A stretch of 64,000 bases of DNA from Gaeumannomyces sp. JS-464 (lineage: Eukaryota > Ascomycota > Sordariomycetes > Magnaporthales > Magnaporthaceae), in assembly GCA_002197995.1 (NCBI GenBank), contig NGZR01000003.1, positions 2,542,001 through 2,606,000 on the forward strand. The letters run 5' to 3'. Under the pieces are notes generated by a model. The model worked only from the letters and a program-made list of their open reading frames with translations, searched no databases and had not been told where the DNA came from. The position numbers and the translations under genes are program-made. Numbering within the stretch: position 1 is the stretch's first letter; every line of letters begins with the position of its first letter. Below, in pieces: positions 12,807 to 24,988 of this stretch.

Positions 12807-13588
12807 CATCTCATGTGCGGCTACGCGAGGTCCTCGCGGGCCGGGGAGACAGACAGACAGACAGACGTGTCGAGCGTTTGCGTAATGTTGAACAGCAGGG
12901 CTTTCAGGCCCGGTGTTTTGTTTGTTGGAAGCACAGCGAGCAGCTGTCCGTATTTGCGCTATACCCCTTGTACAGTAGCTAGGAAGTTGGTCATCTCTAC
13001 GGACTGTTCCGAAGAGCCGTTGTCTGAAGAATCGGGGAAATAATCACATAATAGAAAACGTAGAAATTTTTATTCAAACCTTCTTTCGCACATGGATTCA
13101 GCTTGTAGGGGAAACAGTCGCCACCGGAGGACAGCAATACACGGCTTACCCATTTGGGCAATCGCCTCTGTTATTTTCAATGTATTCTGTTTTTGGCTCT
13201 GCTTTTTATAGTTGCGCCGAATCAGTCGCGAAGGTCCGAGCCGTGTACTTCAACCGTCGCGACACACGAGATTCTACCGCCGACATGGCCAGACAATGAC
13301 ACGATCTTACTTCCCGATGCTTTGATCCTGAGCGCAAGAGCTTATCGAGCCCTTGTCCGGCGTGTGTGAGAATAGGATTTTTCAGCCGGAGCGTTGTGAA
13401 CGTGAAACTTTCTGTCTGGGCTGGTGGAGTTTGCAACGTGGGCAAATGTACCCTGGGTAGTCGACATGCGCTGACGTATACAGAGGTAGGTTTCCTGACG
13501 GATACCTCGCGGACAAGGTTGAGTGCCGAGAAGAAACACTGACAACAACGATTGATAAGATTCAAGACACAGCTCGACCCGTAAAGCA
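12807..13588. other. Non-coding: convergent 3' region
   Basis: No gene supported. The interval lies between the stop of the receptor gene (+) and the stop of the oxidoreductase gene (-). A short (GACA)n run, about five units, lies near 12,846-12,866. Confidence 0.4.
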
Positions 13589-14789
13589 TCAAGCTGGCAC
13601 AACATCCTTTCCGGTCTTGGCACTTTCCCGAATCGCCTCGATGATGCGCAGGACGTCGGCAGCCTGACTCGCGGGCACAGGGACGTCCTCCTCCTTGCCG
13701 GTCCGCAGCGCCGCAGCCAGGCGGCGGTAGAACTCAAAGTAGGTCGGGGGCGGCTCGACGTTGGGCCAGTCGACCTCGGAGACGGAGCCGTCGTCAGCGA
13801 CGCGGGCGAGGCGGCCGGGTCGGCGCGACGACGGGTCCCTGCCAAAGTCGGCCTCGGTGCCGACCATGCCCGCCTTGAGCTGGTCCTCCTGGCGGTCGAG
13901 CCCCGTCTTGCGGTAGGTGCCGCGGCTGCCGCGGGCCCAGAAGCGCGGCTGCTCGACCTCGGCGCTGAGCACCCCCGCGCGCACGTGGACGAGCGTGCCC
14001 GTTGCCGCGTAGGTGAGCAGCGCGTCGATGCTGTCGGGCTCGTCGTCGAGCCCGCCGGCGCCTGATACGAGGCGGCCGTCGCGCTGGTTGATGAACTTTG
14101 CGCTCACGGCCGAGGGCTTGCCGAAAAGCACGTAGACCTGGTCCAGTAGATGCGTGCCGAGGTCGAAGATGACGCCGCCGCCCCGGTCCATGGGCAGGCT
14201 GGCCTTCCAATTGGTAGGCCGGGCGGCCCGGTGGCGGTCAAAGTGGGTGTTAAGCTCGTAGACGCGGCCGAGCTCGCCGTCGTCGATAAGCTTTCTGAGG
14301 GTGGTGAAGTCGGCATCCCAGCGGCGGTTCTGGTAAACACAAAGCACGAGCCCGCGCTGGCGGGCCAGCGCGGCCAGCTCGTCGGCCAGCGCCGACGCCG
14401 GCACAAAGGGCTTCTCGACCAGCACGTGTTTGCCGGCCTCGAGCGCCTGCTTGGCGATGACGTGGTGCGAGTCGGGGGTGGTGGTGATGACGACCAGGTC
14501 AACCTCAGGGTCGGCCAATAGGGCGTCTACCGAGGTCTGGTGCTTGATAGAGGGGTGGTCCCTCGGCGCCGAGTTGGCGTCCGAGGGGGACCGCTGTACG
14601 ATGGAGTGGAGGACCAAGCCGTCTGTGCGCTTGATAAAAGGGATGTGGAAGACTTTGGCGGACATGCTGTGGCCAGAGTCGATCAGCGTCTGTGTCCCAG
14701 GGGCAGGTGTATAAACGCCCGGGCGAATGCACTTACCCATAGCCCACCACTCCGACGTTAAAGGCTTTGTTTACGTTGGCCCCTGCCAT
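13589..14789 (-). CDS. GFO/IDH/MocA-family NAD(P)-dependent oxidoreductase
   Basis: Cytosolic sugar- or inositol-dehydrogenase-like enzyme of 376 residues. Exon 1 is 14737-14789 and exon 2 is 13589-14666; the 70-nt intron (GTAAGT...CCACAG) falls inside the glycine-rich Rossmann loop, giving FNVGVVGYG | MSAKVFHIPF. Further family signs are VDLVVITTTPDSHHVIAKQA and the signature Lys motif HVLVEKPFV, with a C-terminal GFO/IDH domain (GGGVIFDLGTHLLDQ, including the usual DxxxH-type motif). This start was chosen because it completes the nucleotide-binding motif; the later in-frame ATG would remove it. The substrate cannot be told from sequence. No targeting signal is visible. Confidence 0.87.
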
Positions 14790-15543
14790 TGTAATTCGAC
14801 TTGATTTGATACTGTAGATGGTCTTTTTCTACCGGCTACAATTCTCTACACTGACGAGAAAAAGAAATGTTTAAGGAGCGCCGGGAAAGCCTGATGTTCC
14901 TTGGAGGGGCCGGCCGCTAATGGAAGTCAGTGGCGTGTTCCCCGCCGACATCATTGCCAAGCCGGACCGTTTCGTCAGCGACGGCCAGCTGGGAACGAGA
15001 GTGGGGAGACTCGACATGACAGAGGCCTGGCATGACAACTAAAAGAGCCCCATAGCTCCAGCTGCGAGGTGGGTTGGGCCAGTTCACCTTACACATCGTC
15101 AATCGAGGACCAGACCTGTTTTCCAGGGTCTCTGAGAGTGCCCGAACTCGGCAGCGCTGCTCCCTCTGGCAGGGCCTGGCACATCATATTGTAATTCCAG
15201 CACCTGATTGGCCGAAAGACCAAGGTTGCGGGTGGGCTGCCAGAGGGGAGGGAAATCTATGGCGCCGGAATCGGCGGCACAAAAAAAAGTGTGCGGGCAG
15301 GGAGAGCTGAGCCTGAAGCTCACGACTCCGTCCACCGTCCGTGTCCCTGTGACTGTCCCTGTGATCTGCAGGCACCAGCTGTGCGCTTTGAGTTCCCGAT
15401 CAATTGACTCATCCTGCGCGGGTCTGCACAGCTTCTGGCCGCGCCATGTCGAGATAGCCACCCAATTGATCTGTCCAAGCCTTCCGTCTCCTCCCTGATC
15501 GTCCCACGCTCCCTGCCCGCCCCTGCCCGCCGCCGCCGCCGCC
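14790..15543. other. Divergent promoter region between the oxidoreductase and ILV3
   Basis: No coding signal of its own. The two flanking genes are transcribed away from each other, so this interval of about 750 bp probably carries both promoters. A GCC-repeat run (GCCGCCGCCGCCGCC) immediately precedes the ILV3 ATG at 15544. Confidence 0.45.
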
Positions 15544-17353
15544 ATGTTCTCTGCCGCCCTTCTGCGGGCCAGGGCTCCCCGGCCCTGGCCCAGAGCCGCC
15601 CCCTCGCCGCCGCGCGGAGCTCCCTCTTCTCGACGAGCGCCCGCCGCCGCGCCGACGAGGCCGAGAAGCTCAACAGGGTGTCGTCCAAGATCACGCAGCA
15701 CAAGTCGCAGGGCGCCTCGCAGGCCATGCTGTACGCCACGGGCCTGACCGAGGAGGACTTGACGAAGCCGCAGGTCGGCATCTCGTCGGTCTGGTATGAG
15801 GGCAACCCGTGCAACATGCACATCCTCGACCTGTCCCAGAAGATCCGCGAGTCCGTCGCCGCCGCCGGGCTCGTGCCCATGCGCTTCAATACCATCGGCG
15901 TGTCCGACGGCATCAGCATGGGCACCACCGGCATGCGCTACTCGCTGCAGAGCCGCGAGATCATCGCCGACAGTATCGAGACCGTCATGCAGGGCCAGTG
16001 GTACGACGCCAACGTCTCCATCCCCGGCTGCGACAAGAACATGCCCGGCGTCCTCATCGCCCTCGGCCGCGTCAACCGCCCTAGTCTCATCGTCTACGGC
16101 GGCACCATCAAGCCTGGCTGCAGCATGAAGGGCGAGCCCATCGACATTGTCAGCGCCTTCCAGGCCTACGGCCAGTACCTTACCGGCGAGATCTCCGAGG
16201 AGCAGCGCTTCGATATCATCCGCAACGCCTGCCCCGGTGGCGGTGCCTGTGGTGGCATGTACACTGCCAACACCCTCGCCTCCGCCATCGAGACTCTCGG
16301 CATGAGCCTGCCCGGCAGCAGCAGCAACCCGGCCGAGGATCAGAGCAAGATGTCCGAGTGCGCCCAGGTCGGCGAGGCCATCAAGAACCTTCTGCGTCTC
16401 GACCTCCGCCCTAGGGACATCATGACCCGCCAGGCCTTCGAGAACGCCATGATCGTCGTCAACGTCCTGGGTGGCAGCACCAACGCCGTGCTTCACCTGA
16501 TCGCCGTCGCCGACTCGGTCGGCATCAAGCTGACCATCGACGATTTCCAGGCCGTTTCGGACCGAACCCCGCTGCTGGCCGACCTCAAGCCCTCGGGCAA
16601 GTACGTCATGGAAGACGTCTACAAGATTGGCGGCACCCCGGCCCTGCTCAAGTTCTTGCTCAAGGAGGGCCTGATCGACGGCTCCGGCATGACGGTCACA
16701 GGCAAGACCATGAAGGAGAACCTCGACAAGCTCCCCGGCTTCCCCGAGGACCAGCCCATCATTCGCCCGCTGAGCAACCCGCTTAAGCCCACGGGCCACA
16801 TCCAGATCCTGTACGGCGACCTCGCCCCCGGCGGCTCCGTCGGTAAGATTACCGGCAAGGAGGGGCTGCGGTTCCAGGGTAAGGCGAGGTGCTACGACTA
16901 CGAGGACGCATTCATCGAGTCGCTCGAGCGCGGCGAGATCAAGCAGGGCGAGAAGACGGTCGTTATAATCCGCTACGAGGGCCCCAAGGGCGGGCCCGGC
17001 ATGCCCGAGATGCTCAAGCCGAGCTCGGCCATCATGGGTGCCGGCCTGGGCAAGGACGTGGCCCTGCTGACCGACGGCCGCTTCTCGGGCGGCAGCCACG
17101 GCTTCCTGATCGGCCACATCGTCCCTGAGGCCATGGAGGGCGGCCCCATCGCCCTGGTCCGCGACGGCGACACACCATCACCATCGACGCCGAGCAGCGC
17201 GTCATTGACACGGACGTGTCGCCCGAGGAGATGGCCAGGAGAAAGGCCGAGTGGGAGGCGCCCCCGGCCAGGGTCACCAAGGGCACCCTGAAAAGGTACG
17301 CGTCTCTGGTGAGCGACGCCAGTCACGGCTGCGTGACGGACGGTGGCGCGTGA
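15544..17353 (+). CDS. ilv3: Dihydroxyacid dehydratase, mitochondrial (valine/isoleucine biosynthesis), with two frame breaks
   Basis: Fe-S-dependent dehydratase converting dihydroxy acids to 2-keto acids in the third common step of branched-chain amino-acid synthesis. The body is unmistakable: [15 protein letters not shown], a Cys in [28 protein letters not shown], a Cys in [11 protein letters not shown], a Cys in [15 protein letters not shown] (three likely cluster ligands), [12 protein letters not shown], and the C-terminal [20 protein letters not shown]. The ATG at 15544 begins a mitochondrial presequence ([12 protein letters not shown]), but the matching Arg/Ala/Ser-rich continuation ([19 protein letters not shown]) is in another frame, implying a missing base near 15,580. 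A second break near 17,171 (an extra AC/CA dinucleotide in GACACACC) separates the last stretch ([23 protein letters not shown]) ending at 17353. The gene is needed for prototrophy, so consensus errors are the likely cause. Confidence 0.94.
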
Positions 17354-17846
17354 TATTTGCAGTATTGGACTATGTGCTTGACTCCGGTGTTTATAAAGTC
17401 GGAAAATGGGTTTAGATTATCTTTGGGTTTTCGTTCTCTTAGTTTTTAGTGTCTTTGGCGGACCAGGGAAAATTGAAGCGAAGCAAATCTTTTTTTTTTG
17501 AACTGGAAAGAAAAAGAAAAAAAAATACCTACTCAAACAAGACTTGGACGTGCCACCCTAGTAGACCAGGAACCCCCCTTTTTTACTGACCAAATGCAGA
17601 AACACACGGACGGTGTGAGAGCCTCGTACCAACATCCATCATATGATTGAGTGAATAAACAGCCAGAGTCGACGGGAAACAATCATCCTGTTTCTGGAGT
17701 CGTAATTCCGACGAGGACTCCACGCAATGCACATTTCTACCCGAAAAAAAAACTGATGGCTAACGCATAGCAAAATGCCAATTACAGAATAGGAGAAGTA
17801 TCAAGCCGCCCAGCACGGGTGCCGCCCACCCTGGGAGATACCACCG
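17354..17846. other. Non-coding: convergent 3' region
   Basis: AT-richer spacer between the stops of ILV3 (+) and the acyltransferase (-). It contains A/T homopolymers (17,492-17,525 and 17,743-17,751) suited to poly(A) sites, and no coding signal. Confidence 0.45.
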
Positions 17847-18939
17847 TCAAAACCAGCGCCTTGACTTTTGCCACAGCTCCACAAACGCGGCCTTGTCCTT
17901 CAGAGTCAGGCCGACGCGCTTGTTGCGGCCCAGACGTGCGAGCGCCTCGGCGACTTTATCGAGAGTGCGTCGTTCCTCGGCTGTGACGTCCGCGCCGTCT
18001 GCCGAGCCGTTCAAAAGGGCGCCATGCGCCGACGAGGACTCTCCGGCGTTACCGCTGTTGCCATTGATGGCCGCGGCGGCGTCGTTGTGCTGGACTTCGG
18101 CGATTCTAACGCGGATGCAGTGCGTGGGTCTGCTGAGAAGCTTCCAGAAGAAGGACAGCCACATTCCTGGGACGGGTGTTGTGATGTCTGGGGCCGTATA
18201 GCGGATGCTGACGGGGTAGATGCCCCGGTCCGCAGGGATGGTGGCGAGGCTAGGTGCCAGGGGGAGGATGCCCCTGCCGTTGGTGGTGCCGCACTCGGGG
18301 AAGACGACGATGGTTCGGTCCGGGTAGCGACGCATCAGGGCGGCGAGGTCGACGAGGCCGGCTGGGTTCTGCGAGACGTCATCGCGCAGCTGGGCGGGGC
18401 TGAGGGCGTACAGGGCCATGCGGAGCAGCGAGACGTGGCGGACCTTGCGGGTGTTTGGGTACGAGATGGTGAAGATGGGGTCGAAAACGGCGGCAAGATA
18501 GAGGGCGTCGATGGGGGAGGTGAAGTTGGCGGCGATGGCTGAGGGCCCCCGCGGGAGACGGCCGGACTGCTGGGCAACGTGGCCGCGCTTGACACCGTCG
18601 AGTTGCAGGTCTACCCACCAGATGCCCGGTATTGCCATTGTTCCCCAGAGCAAAAGCTTGCGCACACCCGAGGGGAAGGGCAGGTTGTGCAGGACCAAAA
18701 GGTAAAATATGACATAGCCCAGGAAGATGGGCAAGCGCACAAAGAAAAGCGTGGCGTGGACAGCCAGCCACAGATAGCTGCCCGATGGGGTCGATATGGG
18801 CAAGAACGGGGAGATGCCGGAGCCTATGGTTTGCAGGAAAGGAGCCGTCAGCATCAATACCAGCGCGGGGTCTTGAAGAGCAAGATACAACGGCACACAA
18901 ATACCGACCTCGGTCCCGGAACTGGGAAAACTTCTCCAT
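17847..18939 (-). CDS. LOA1/VPS66-like lysophosphatidic acid acyltransferase
   Basis: Membrane-bound acyltransferase of 335 residues. Exon 1 (18909-18939) encodes MEKFSQFRDRG; the intron is 18824-18908; exon 2 (17847-18823) starts SGISPFLPI. Hydrophobic N-terminal segments (YLWLAVHATLFFVRLPIFLGYVIFYLLVL) precede the catalytic region. Motifs are SAIAANFTSPIDALYLA, where plsC-family enzymes usually show HxxxxD, and VVFPECGTTNGRGIL, equivalent to the FPEGTxxNG substrate motif. At the HxxxxD position I read Phe-Thr-Ser-Pro-Ile-Asp, so the canonical His is absent. Yeast LOA1 (YPR139C) acts in lipid-droplet and phosphatidic-acid metabolism, and the same role is inferred here. The frame is intact throughout. 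Confidence 0.8.
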
Positions 18940-20004
18940 AGCGGCGGGCTTCTCGGGCGGCTGCCCCGTGCAGGAGATGTGCGTTCGAGGGAGATGTGCG
19001 TTCTAGCGGCTCTACTGTAGGTGGTCTAGATCAAGCTGGCCGGGGCTGTCCTGTGATGGAGGGTTGGAGGTTTTGACTTTGCGCAAGCCAGGGATTCCGC
19101 AACTGTCGGGGCCGTTTGCATGCGGGAGCTTTGGAGCCTTGAAGCTCGGGGAGGAGAATCGAGCAGGTACCGGGGCGCAATATATACTGCCGCATGTAGG
19201 GAGCTAGTTGGTAGCAGGTATCGGGAACGGGGACGGGCCAGAGACCGCCTTCTGGCTTCGAGATGAAGTACTATGCTTGGAGGGGATGTGTCTTGGACGC
19301 CAGCGACGGGCGTGGCGTGAAGCCTTGGGCGAATCTGCGCGAGTTTCGAAATGGGCCAAGTGACTTGGAACATGCTACTGAGTTAGCGATTTTCTGGGCG
19401 CCGCTCCCGCTCACTTGTCGGGCCACGCCGGCGGGCTTGGTGAAAGAAAAGAGAAAAAGAAAAAAAAAAATGGATGCGTGGGAGGCATGTGAAAGGGGAT
19501 CATGCAACATGTCGCACAGCGATCGCATGTGGCTGCCTCGCTCGACCGATTCAAGTCGGCCGAGTGGGGCCAGGATTCTGACGTTGATCGCGTCCGTGCA
19601 CGGATGGAATGACAGGGCCCGGGGGGCGCCCCACATCGCAACGACGGGCTCCACTGGAGCTGCGCTGAGTGGCCAGGGCGGTTGTGTGTTGCGCCCGCAA
19701 CGAGGCGTAAACAAATAGCGGGATTGGCGGGCTGGATTTGGCAGGCCGCCCTCTCCGCATCACAGTAGAGCACAGGCGAAAATCCACCAGCACCTTGCTG
19801 ACCCATGGGACCCGAGCCGCAACTAGCACCAGCAATATCTGGGTGCCCTCCCCCGATGCCCTTCCCAAACCCGTCCGCTGCGCGAAGCCAGGCGAAGCCT
19901 CCGTCACCACGAGTCCTCCAGCCCCCCTCACGTCGGGAGCGCTGCTCCTTGCTTCAAGCTTTGCGGTCTATCATCAGCTGATCCAGCGCCTTCGCGCCCT
20001 CGAC
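18940..20004. other. Divergent promoter region between the acyltransferase and the kinesin
   Basis: No supported gene. An A-rich run lies at about 19,450-19,470. Reading frames on both strands here are Arg/Ser/Pro-rich shadows. Its position between two gene starts suggests it contains both promoters. Confidence 0.4.
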
Positions 20005-23000
20005 ATGGAGACCGTCGAGACCACGGTATGTTACGCCCCAACCCCCATGCTGCCGCAGACGCGCATCCACCCGCCCGCAGCCCCTGTTTATCGCCGTCCT
20101 CGTCGGCGTCGCGGACAAAAGGGTCGCATCCGATACTGACCGAGGCGCTCGCGACTACCCCTCCAGGCTCACCGCCCTTCGGGTCTCCGGCCTCCAAGCC
20201 GGGCGTTTGGGCTACACGAGATATCCGAATCCCAAAGCAACACCCGGGCCGCCGCCAAATCAACAATGCTGCCCCCACCCCAAGTCAACCTGGGCAGCAA
20301 GCGAATAAACAGCGAATGTCAGTTGTCGATATCTTCTCAGCGTAATAGCTGCCGCGCTTCCGCTAACCCCTCGCCGTCGTCCGAAACAGTCCCGCAGCCA
20401 GATGCGAAGCAACGCAAGACCCTCGCCGAGAGGGGAGGAGAGTGCTATGGAGCCAAACCGAGCGTAGCAGCCACTCCCGCCCCAAGGGGACACGTCAAGG
20501 CCACCTCAATCGTCGGCCTGGCGTCAGGGGTATGCCGTTTTATGCACTAGCCTCCCTGCTCCAATGATTCTCCCCGTGGTCGCGAAGCTAACTGGCGCGC
20601 CCAACAGATACGACCGCCGTCCGCCGCGGGCATGAGCTCACTTGCGACCAAGGCGCCCACGGCCAGTGCCGCCTCACGGCAGCCTACCAAGAGCAGCTAC
20701 GCCTTTAGTGTCGGCCCAGGCGCGCGCCCACCAGCTGCCGCGGCTGCCCGGCAGCCATCATCTTCCTTCGCGAAGTCGATCAGCAGCGCTCCTCGAGGAG
20801 CTGCTAGGCCACGCCCGGCCACCGCCTTTGGAGCTTATGGGGATATCGAAGAGGCACCAGCGGCCGCCTCCAATCAGCAAAAATGGTACGAAGGATGCGC
20901 TAATTTTCTCTAGTCAATCTCAACAAACAAGGACCGAACCCCTGCTGCCAAGCAAGCTGCGGGGGGTCAAGTCGACGCAGTCACTGGCTGGTCGCCCAAC
21001 AGCCAGGCGGAAATATAGAGAAAGCTCTCTCAAGTCCCTCGTCGACGGGGTCAAGCGTTTGCATATCAGCAATAACGAGGATACGGAGGATCCCATAAGC
21101 AGCTGCGGAGATCAAGCGGTCTCCGACTTGACGACCGGCCCGCCCACCCCGGGCTCCCAGGAACCGTTAGACGGTATCCTCGGGAACGTCACAGTGCGCC
21201 AAAAGAGCAACCGGAACGCCCAGGCTCGCCAGCCGGCCCCGCCGGTTCAATCCACAGGGGACACACGCTCAGTTGCGCCGTCCCCGCTCGCGCCGCCACA
21301 GACGCCCACCTGTAGTCGTCGGTCCTTTGACGCCAAGGTGGAGATCTTCGAGAGCTCCATCAAGGCGCTGAAGCATCGGGACGGGATCCTCATGGCCAGC
21401 TCTCCTACAAAATCTCGTCCGCCCTTCCTTTCAAAAGAAACTAACCTTAGAAATTTCGAGTTCAAAGCATGGGACGTTGACGAGAGGCTCAACGAGGTCG
21501 AATCTCAATGGAAGGCCATGAAGGAGGTCATGAATGTGTCCATGTCAGAGAGGAAGGCCATGGAGCAGGTGGTCGAGCTAGCCACTAGCAGGGCAGAAGG
21601 CCTGCAAAAAGACCGAGAAAGGCTCGACTCTGAGCTTGCCGAATTGCGACAACAGGTGCAGACACTAACTCTAGATCTCGAAACCGAGCGCCGCAGCCAC
21701 AAGTTTGAACTAGATGGCCAGGCACGCGACCACCAACACGAACTCGAGAGGCTTCGGAGGGAGCTCGAGGACCAAGCCACCAGGGCACAGCGGAGCGAAC
21801 GTGAAGCTGTCGAGGCAGCGGAGCGTCGGTTCCGGGCACAGCTGGAGGAGGAGAGGGCACGAAGCGAGAGGCAGCTGGAGGAAATGCGCTCACAGCTCGG
21901 CTCGAAGCAACAAGAGGCCAGCCGAGCCATGCACGAGAAAGACCGGGACATCGACGAGATGCGCTCCCAGATTGAGAGGTTAAAGGGCGATCTCGATCGC
22001 GAAGTCACGCTCAAGGACGGTGTCCAGAAAGCGGTCATCGAATGACAACGGCAAACCTGACGCTCGAGGCGCAGATCCAGCAGCTCACAGGCAAGGTCAG
22101 ATTCCTGGAGTCCAGCAACCAGCAGCAATCCGACTCGTTCAGCGAGATGGAAGCCCGCCTCCAGGAGGCACTCGCCATCGCGGAGACGGCGCGCGAGAAG
22201 CTCATCAAGGAGGAGACGGAGCGCCGGGTTCTCTTCAACAAGTACCAGGAGCTGAAGGGCAATATCAGGGTCATGTGCAGAGTGCGCCCTGTTCTTGACC
22301 CCTCCGAGGGCCCCGCCGCGACTCTTGGGTTCCCCGACCTCAAGACGTCAGCTCAGCTCGACGTCACGGGTCCCGAGGAGCGCAGCGCCACGGGCAACAT
22401 CAGCCGCAAGACTATGCCGTTCGAGTTTGATCGCGTCTTCACGCCTCAGACGCAGAACGAGGAGATTTTTGGGGAGATCTCGCAGCTGGTGCAGAGCGCG
22501 CTGGACGGCTACAACGTCTGCATATTCTGCTATGGCCAGACGGGGTCGGGCAAGACCTTCACCATGTCCAGCTCCGACGGTATGATCCCGAGAGCCGTGC
22601 ACATGATCTACGACGAGGCGGAGCGGCTCAGAGACAAGTCTTGGAGCTACCAAATGGTCGGATCGTTCGTCGAGGTGTACAACGAGGAGCTTCACGACCT
22701 TCTAGCAGCCGAGGGCGCGCGGAGGAAGCTCGGCATCCAGCACGACGATATCCGAAAGCAGACGACCGTGGTTAACTGCCGCACCGTCCCGCTCGACTCG
22801 GCAGGGCGCGTAGAGCAAATGCTAGAGGAGGCACAGAGAAACCGCTCAGTGGCGGCGACCAAGGCCAACGAGCGGTCGTCGCGGTCTCACTCGGTCTTCA
22901 TCCTGAAACTCGTAGGCGAGAACGCGGCCACGGGGGAGCGGTGCGAGGGCACGCTGAACCTGGTGGACCTGGCTGGCTCAGAGCGGCTGAAGCACTCGCA

Positions 23001-23375
23001 GGTCGAGGGCGACCGGATGCGCGAGACGCAGAACATCAACAAGTCGCTCTCGTGCCTCGGCGACGTCATCGAGGCACTAGGCAAGGGGCAGGGTCACGTC
23101 CCGTATCGCAATTCCAAGCTGACGCACCTGCTGCAATACTCGCTGGGTGGTAACTCCAAGACTCTCATGTTTGTCATGGTCAGCCCGCTCGAGGCGCACC
23201 TGAAGGAAACTATCACGAGCTTGCGGTTCGCGACCAAGGGTAAGTTTTCTAAGCTGCTTGCCGCCTTCTCTTTTCCTTTCCTGGACATTGCTGACCACCG
23301 CTCGCAGTCCACAACACCCACATTGGAACTGCCAAGTCAACGAAGAAGCTCCGAGAACACCGGGACTCTACGTAG
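20005..23375 (+). CDS. klpA: Kinesin-14 (KAR3/KlpA-type) minus-end-directed microtubule motor
   Basis: C-terminal motor kinesin that works in spindle assembly and karyogamy. Exons I can join: 20005-20025 (METVETT), 20167-20317, 20390-20529 (PQPDAKQRKTLAERGGE), then 20608 onward, with GT-AG introns (the second contains CGCTAACCCC as branch point). A Pro/Ser-rich basic tail is followed by a coiled coil (about 21,480-22,250; ERKAMEQVVELATSRAEGLQ, LEEERARSERQLEEMRSQL). The neck EETERRVLFNKYQELKGNIR leads into the motor: P-loop GQTGSGKT near 22,530, switch I NERSSRSHSVF, switch II LVDLAGSERL. The last intron, 23240-23307, precedes VHNTHIGTAKSTKKLREHRD. Two irregularities: a frame change at 20,886-20,913, and one apparently missing A near 22,044 (ATCGA-ATGACA). 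The motor C-terminal to the coiled coil identifies kinesin-14. Confidence 0.92.
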
Positions 23376-24988
23376 CTGTACCATGCAGCGTACATACAAT
23401 GAGTGCCGTGCGGGTGTTGAACCCAAAGCCAAAACCACGCAGGGTTTTCATGATTATGCATATTTACCACATATCCATGGGTACCTGATTATTCGATTTC
23501 TCAAGGGGCTAAAATACGCGGTGCCTGCGAGTCGGCGAGCTCGTGTTCTGGTTAGACGGGGGTCTTTTGGAATGTTCTCGACCTGTCAGCCCCATGGGCA
23601 CGGATAATGGTTGGGCAACAAAGCTGTAGTCGGGTTCGATTGCTTCAGCTGGAGTTACTGTCTTCTTTTTTGGGGAAGGGGTTTGGGTTTTCTGTCTGTT
23701 TCTTGTTGGCCGCCTCGTCCGAGTCTGCCCTTTTCTGGCACCTCATATTCTGCGCATCATCTGGCCAGTTCGGTTAACTTGTGCGAGATTGTATATAATC
23801 CCTCACTACCGCGTCCTCAGCCAGCACGAATCATGAACACGAAGACAAGACCAAAGGCCGAGGCCGACAATTCTGGCCATCAGCGTAGGCGAGGTATCGA
23901 TTCTGCTCAACAGGCGCGATGTCTGTCAGCCAATGAAGGCTCTGGCTGTCGTTCATGCCGCCTCTGCGTTGAGTGTCCAGCTTCCTTCGTTCGATTTCGA
24001 CGAAACGCATCCAAATCGGCAGAGAACCTCGAACATTTCTCCCATTCTCCGATCAAAGCTTATTGTTACGATTCAGGCCCCCCTGCCAGTGGGAGCGGAG
24101 CAGGCTCATATATGCTTTGTTTCCCTGTTGCGGAGACTCACTGGCACTTCAGACAAGGCGTTCCATTAGAGTTGGCGGCGGTTCTGTCCGGGATCGTTGT
24201 GAAAGGCAGATGCAAAACGACACTTTGTGCTCTCGTGGGGGTTTCCATCATCCCCGAGTATGGCACCCTGACCGAAAGGGAGTGACATAGCGAGCGTGTT
24301 TGTACGTACCCCAGCCTAGACTCGGAACCGTCTGAATACACACAGCGTGAACGATTGCGCTCGCCATGACCCGTTATGGCAGCATCGACGACTCTTCTGG
24401 ATTATGCTCTTCACATACATGCATACATAGACGCACACATGGCTAGGAGGTAGGCAATGTATATAGTCGCATGCAGCTGCCGGCTCGCCCTGTCATCCCG
24501 GCCATGACAGCTTTGGCGCTGCCTGGCCCTTGGGACGCACGCCGGCTCCTAGATGATCCGGCAGGCCGCCAGGGGGGCGGGGAAAGCTTGATGGCAGATG
24601 TTTGCCGACTTCGTTTCTCTCGAGGACGCGCGCCGGCCGCGCTACCAAGCCTGACCCTGCTCGGCCTTGACCTGCGGGTGCCGAGCTCGCCGGGAGGGGT
24701 GGGCTCGATTCGATGGGAGCCCGGCCGGCCGGCATCACTGTCAGCTCTATTGCCTCCTCGCGACCCATCATCTGGTGTTGCTGGCAGCGGAGGAGCGGGG
24801 ATCCGGAGTGGTCTCTTCGATTCTATAAATACCGGGCCTTCTCGCAACTTGTCGAGGCCCTTTTTTAGCTCGGCATCATCCCTCTCAAGCACCTCAGCAG
24901 CTCTGAGCAGTCTACCAGTACAACTTCATATCAACCGTTTCCTCCGCTCCATCCCTTCTCCAGACTCCCATCTCTCTCTCCCCTCAAA
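23376..24988. other. Non-coding: between kinesin and small secreted protein gene
   Basis: A reading frame of 224 codons (23,611-24,285) has no motif or coding-like composition, and I do not call it. The last 200 bases carry a TATA element and a CT-rich leader for the downstream secreted-protein gene. Confidence 0.4.
24824..24831 (+). promoter_or_regulatory. TATA box of the small secreted protein gene
   Basis: TATAAATA, 158 bases before the ATG at 24989, followed by a pyrimidine-rich leader with many TCC/CTC. Spacing suits a TATA-driven, highly expressed secreted-protein promoter. Confidence 0.5.

Noticed and set aside
15099..17117. 672-codon open frame on the minus strand covering ILV3
   Set aside because: It is the exact antisense of ILV3, with Val/Leu/Ala/Gly-rich low-information sequence created by GC-rich third positions. 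The plus-strand protein has all dehydratase motifs.
23611..24285. 224-codon plus-strand frame
   Set aside because: No motif, no coding-like pattern and no promoter context; it lies in the kinesin 3' flank.
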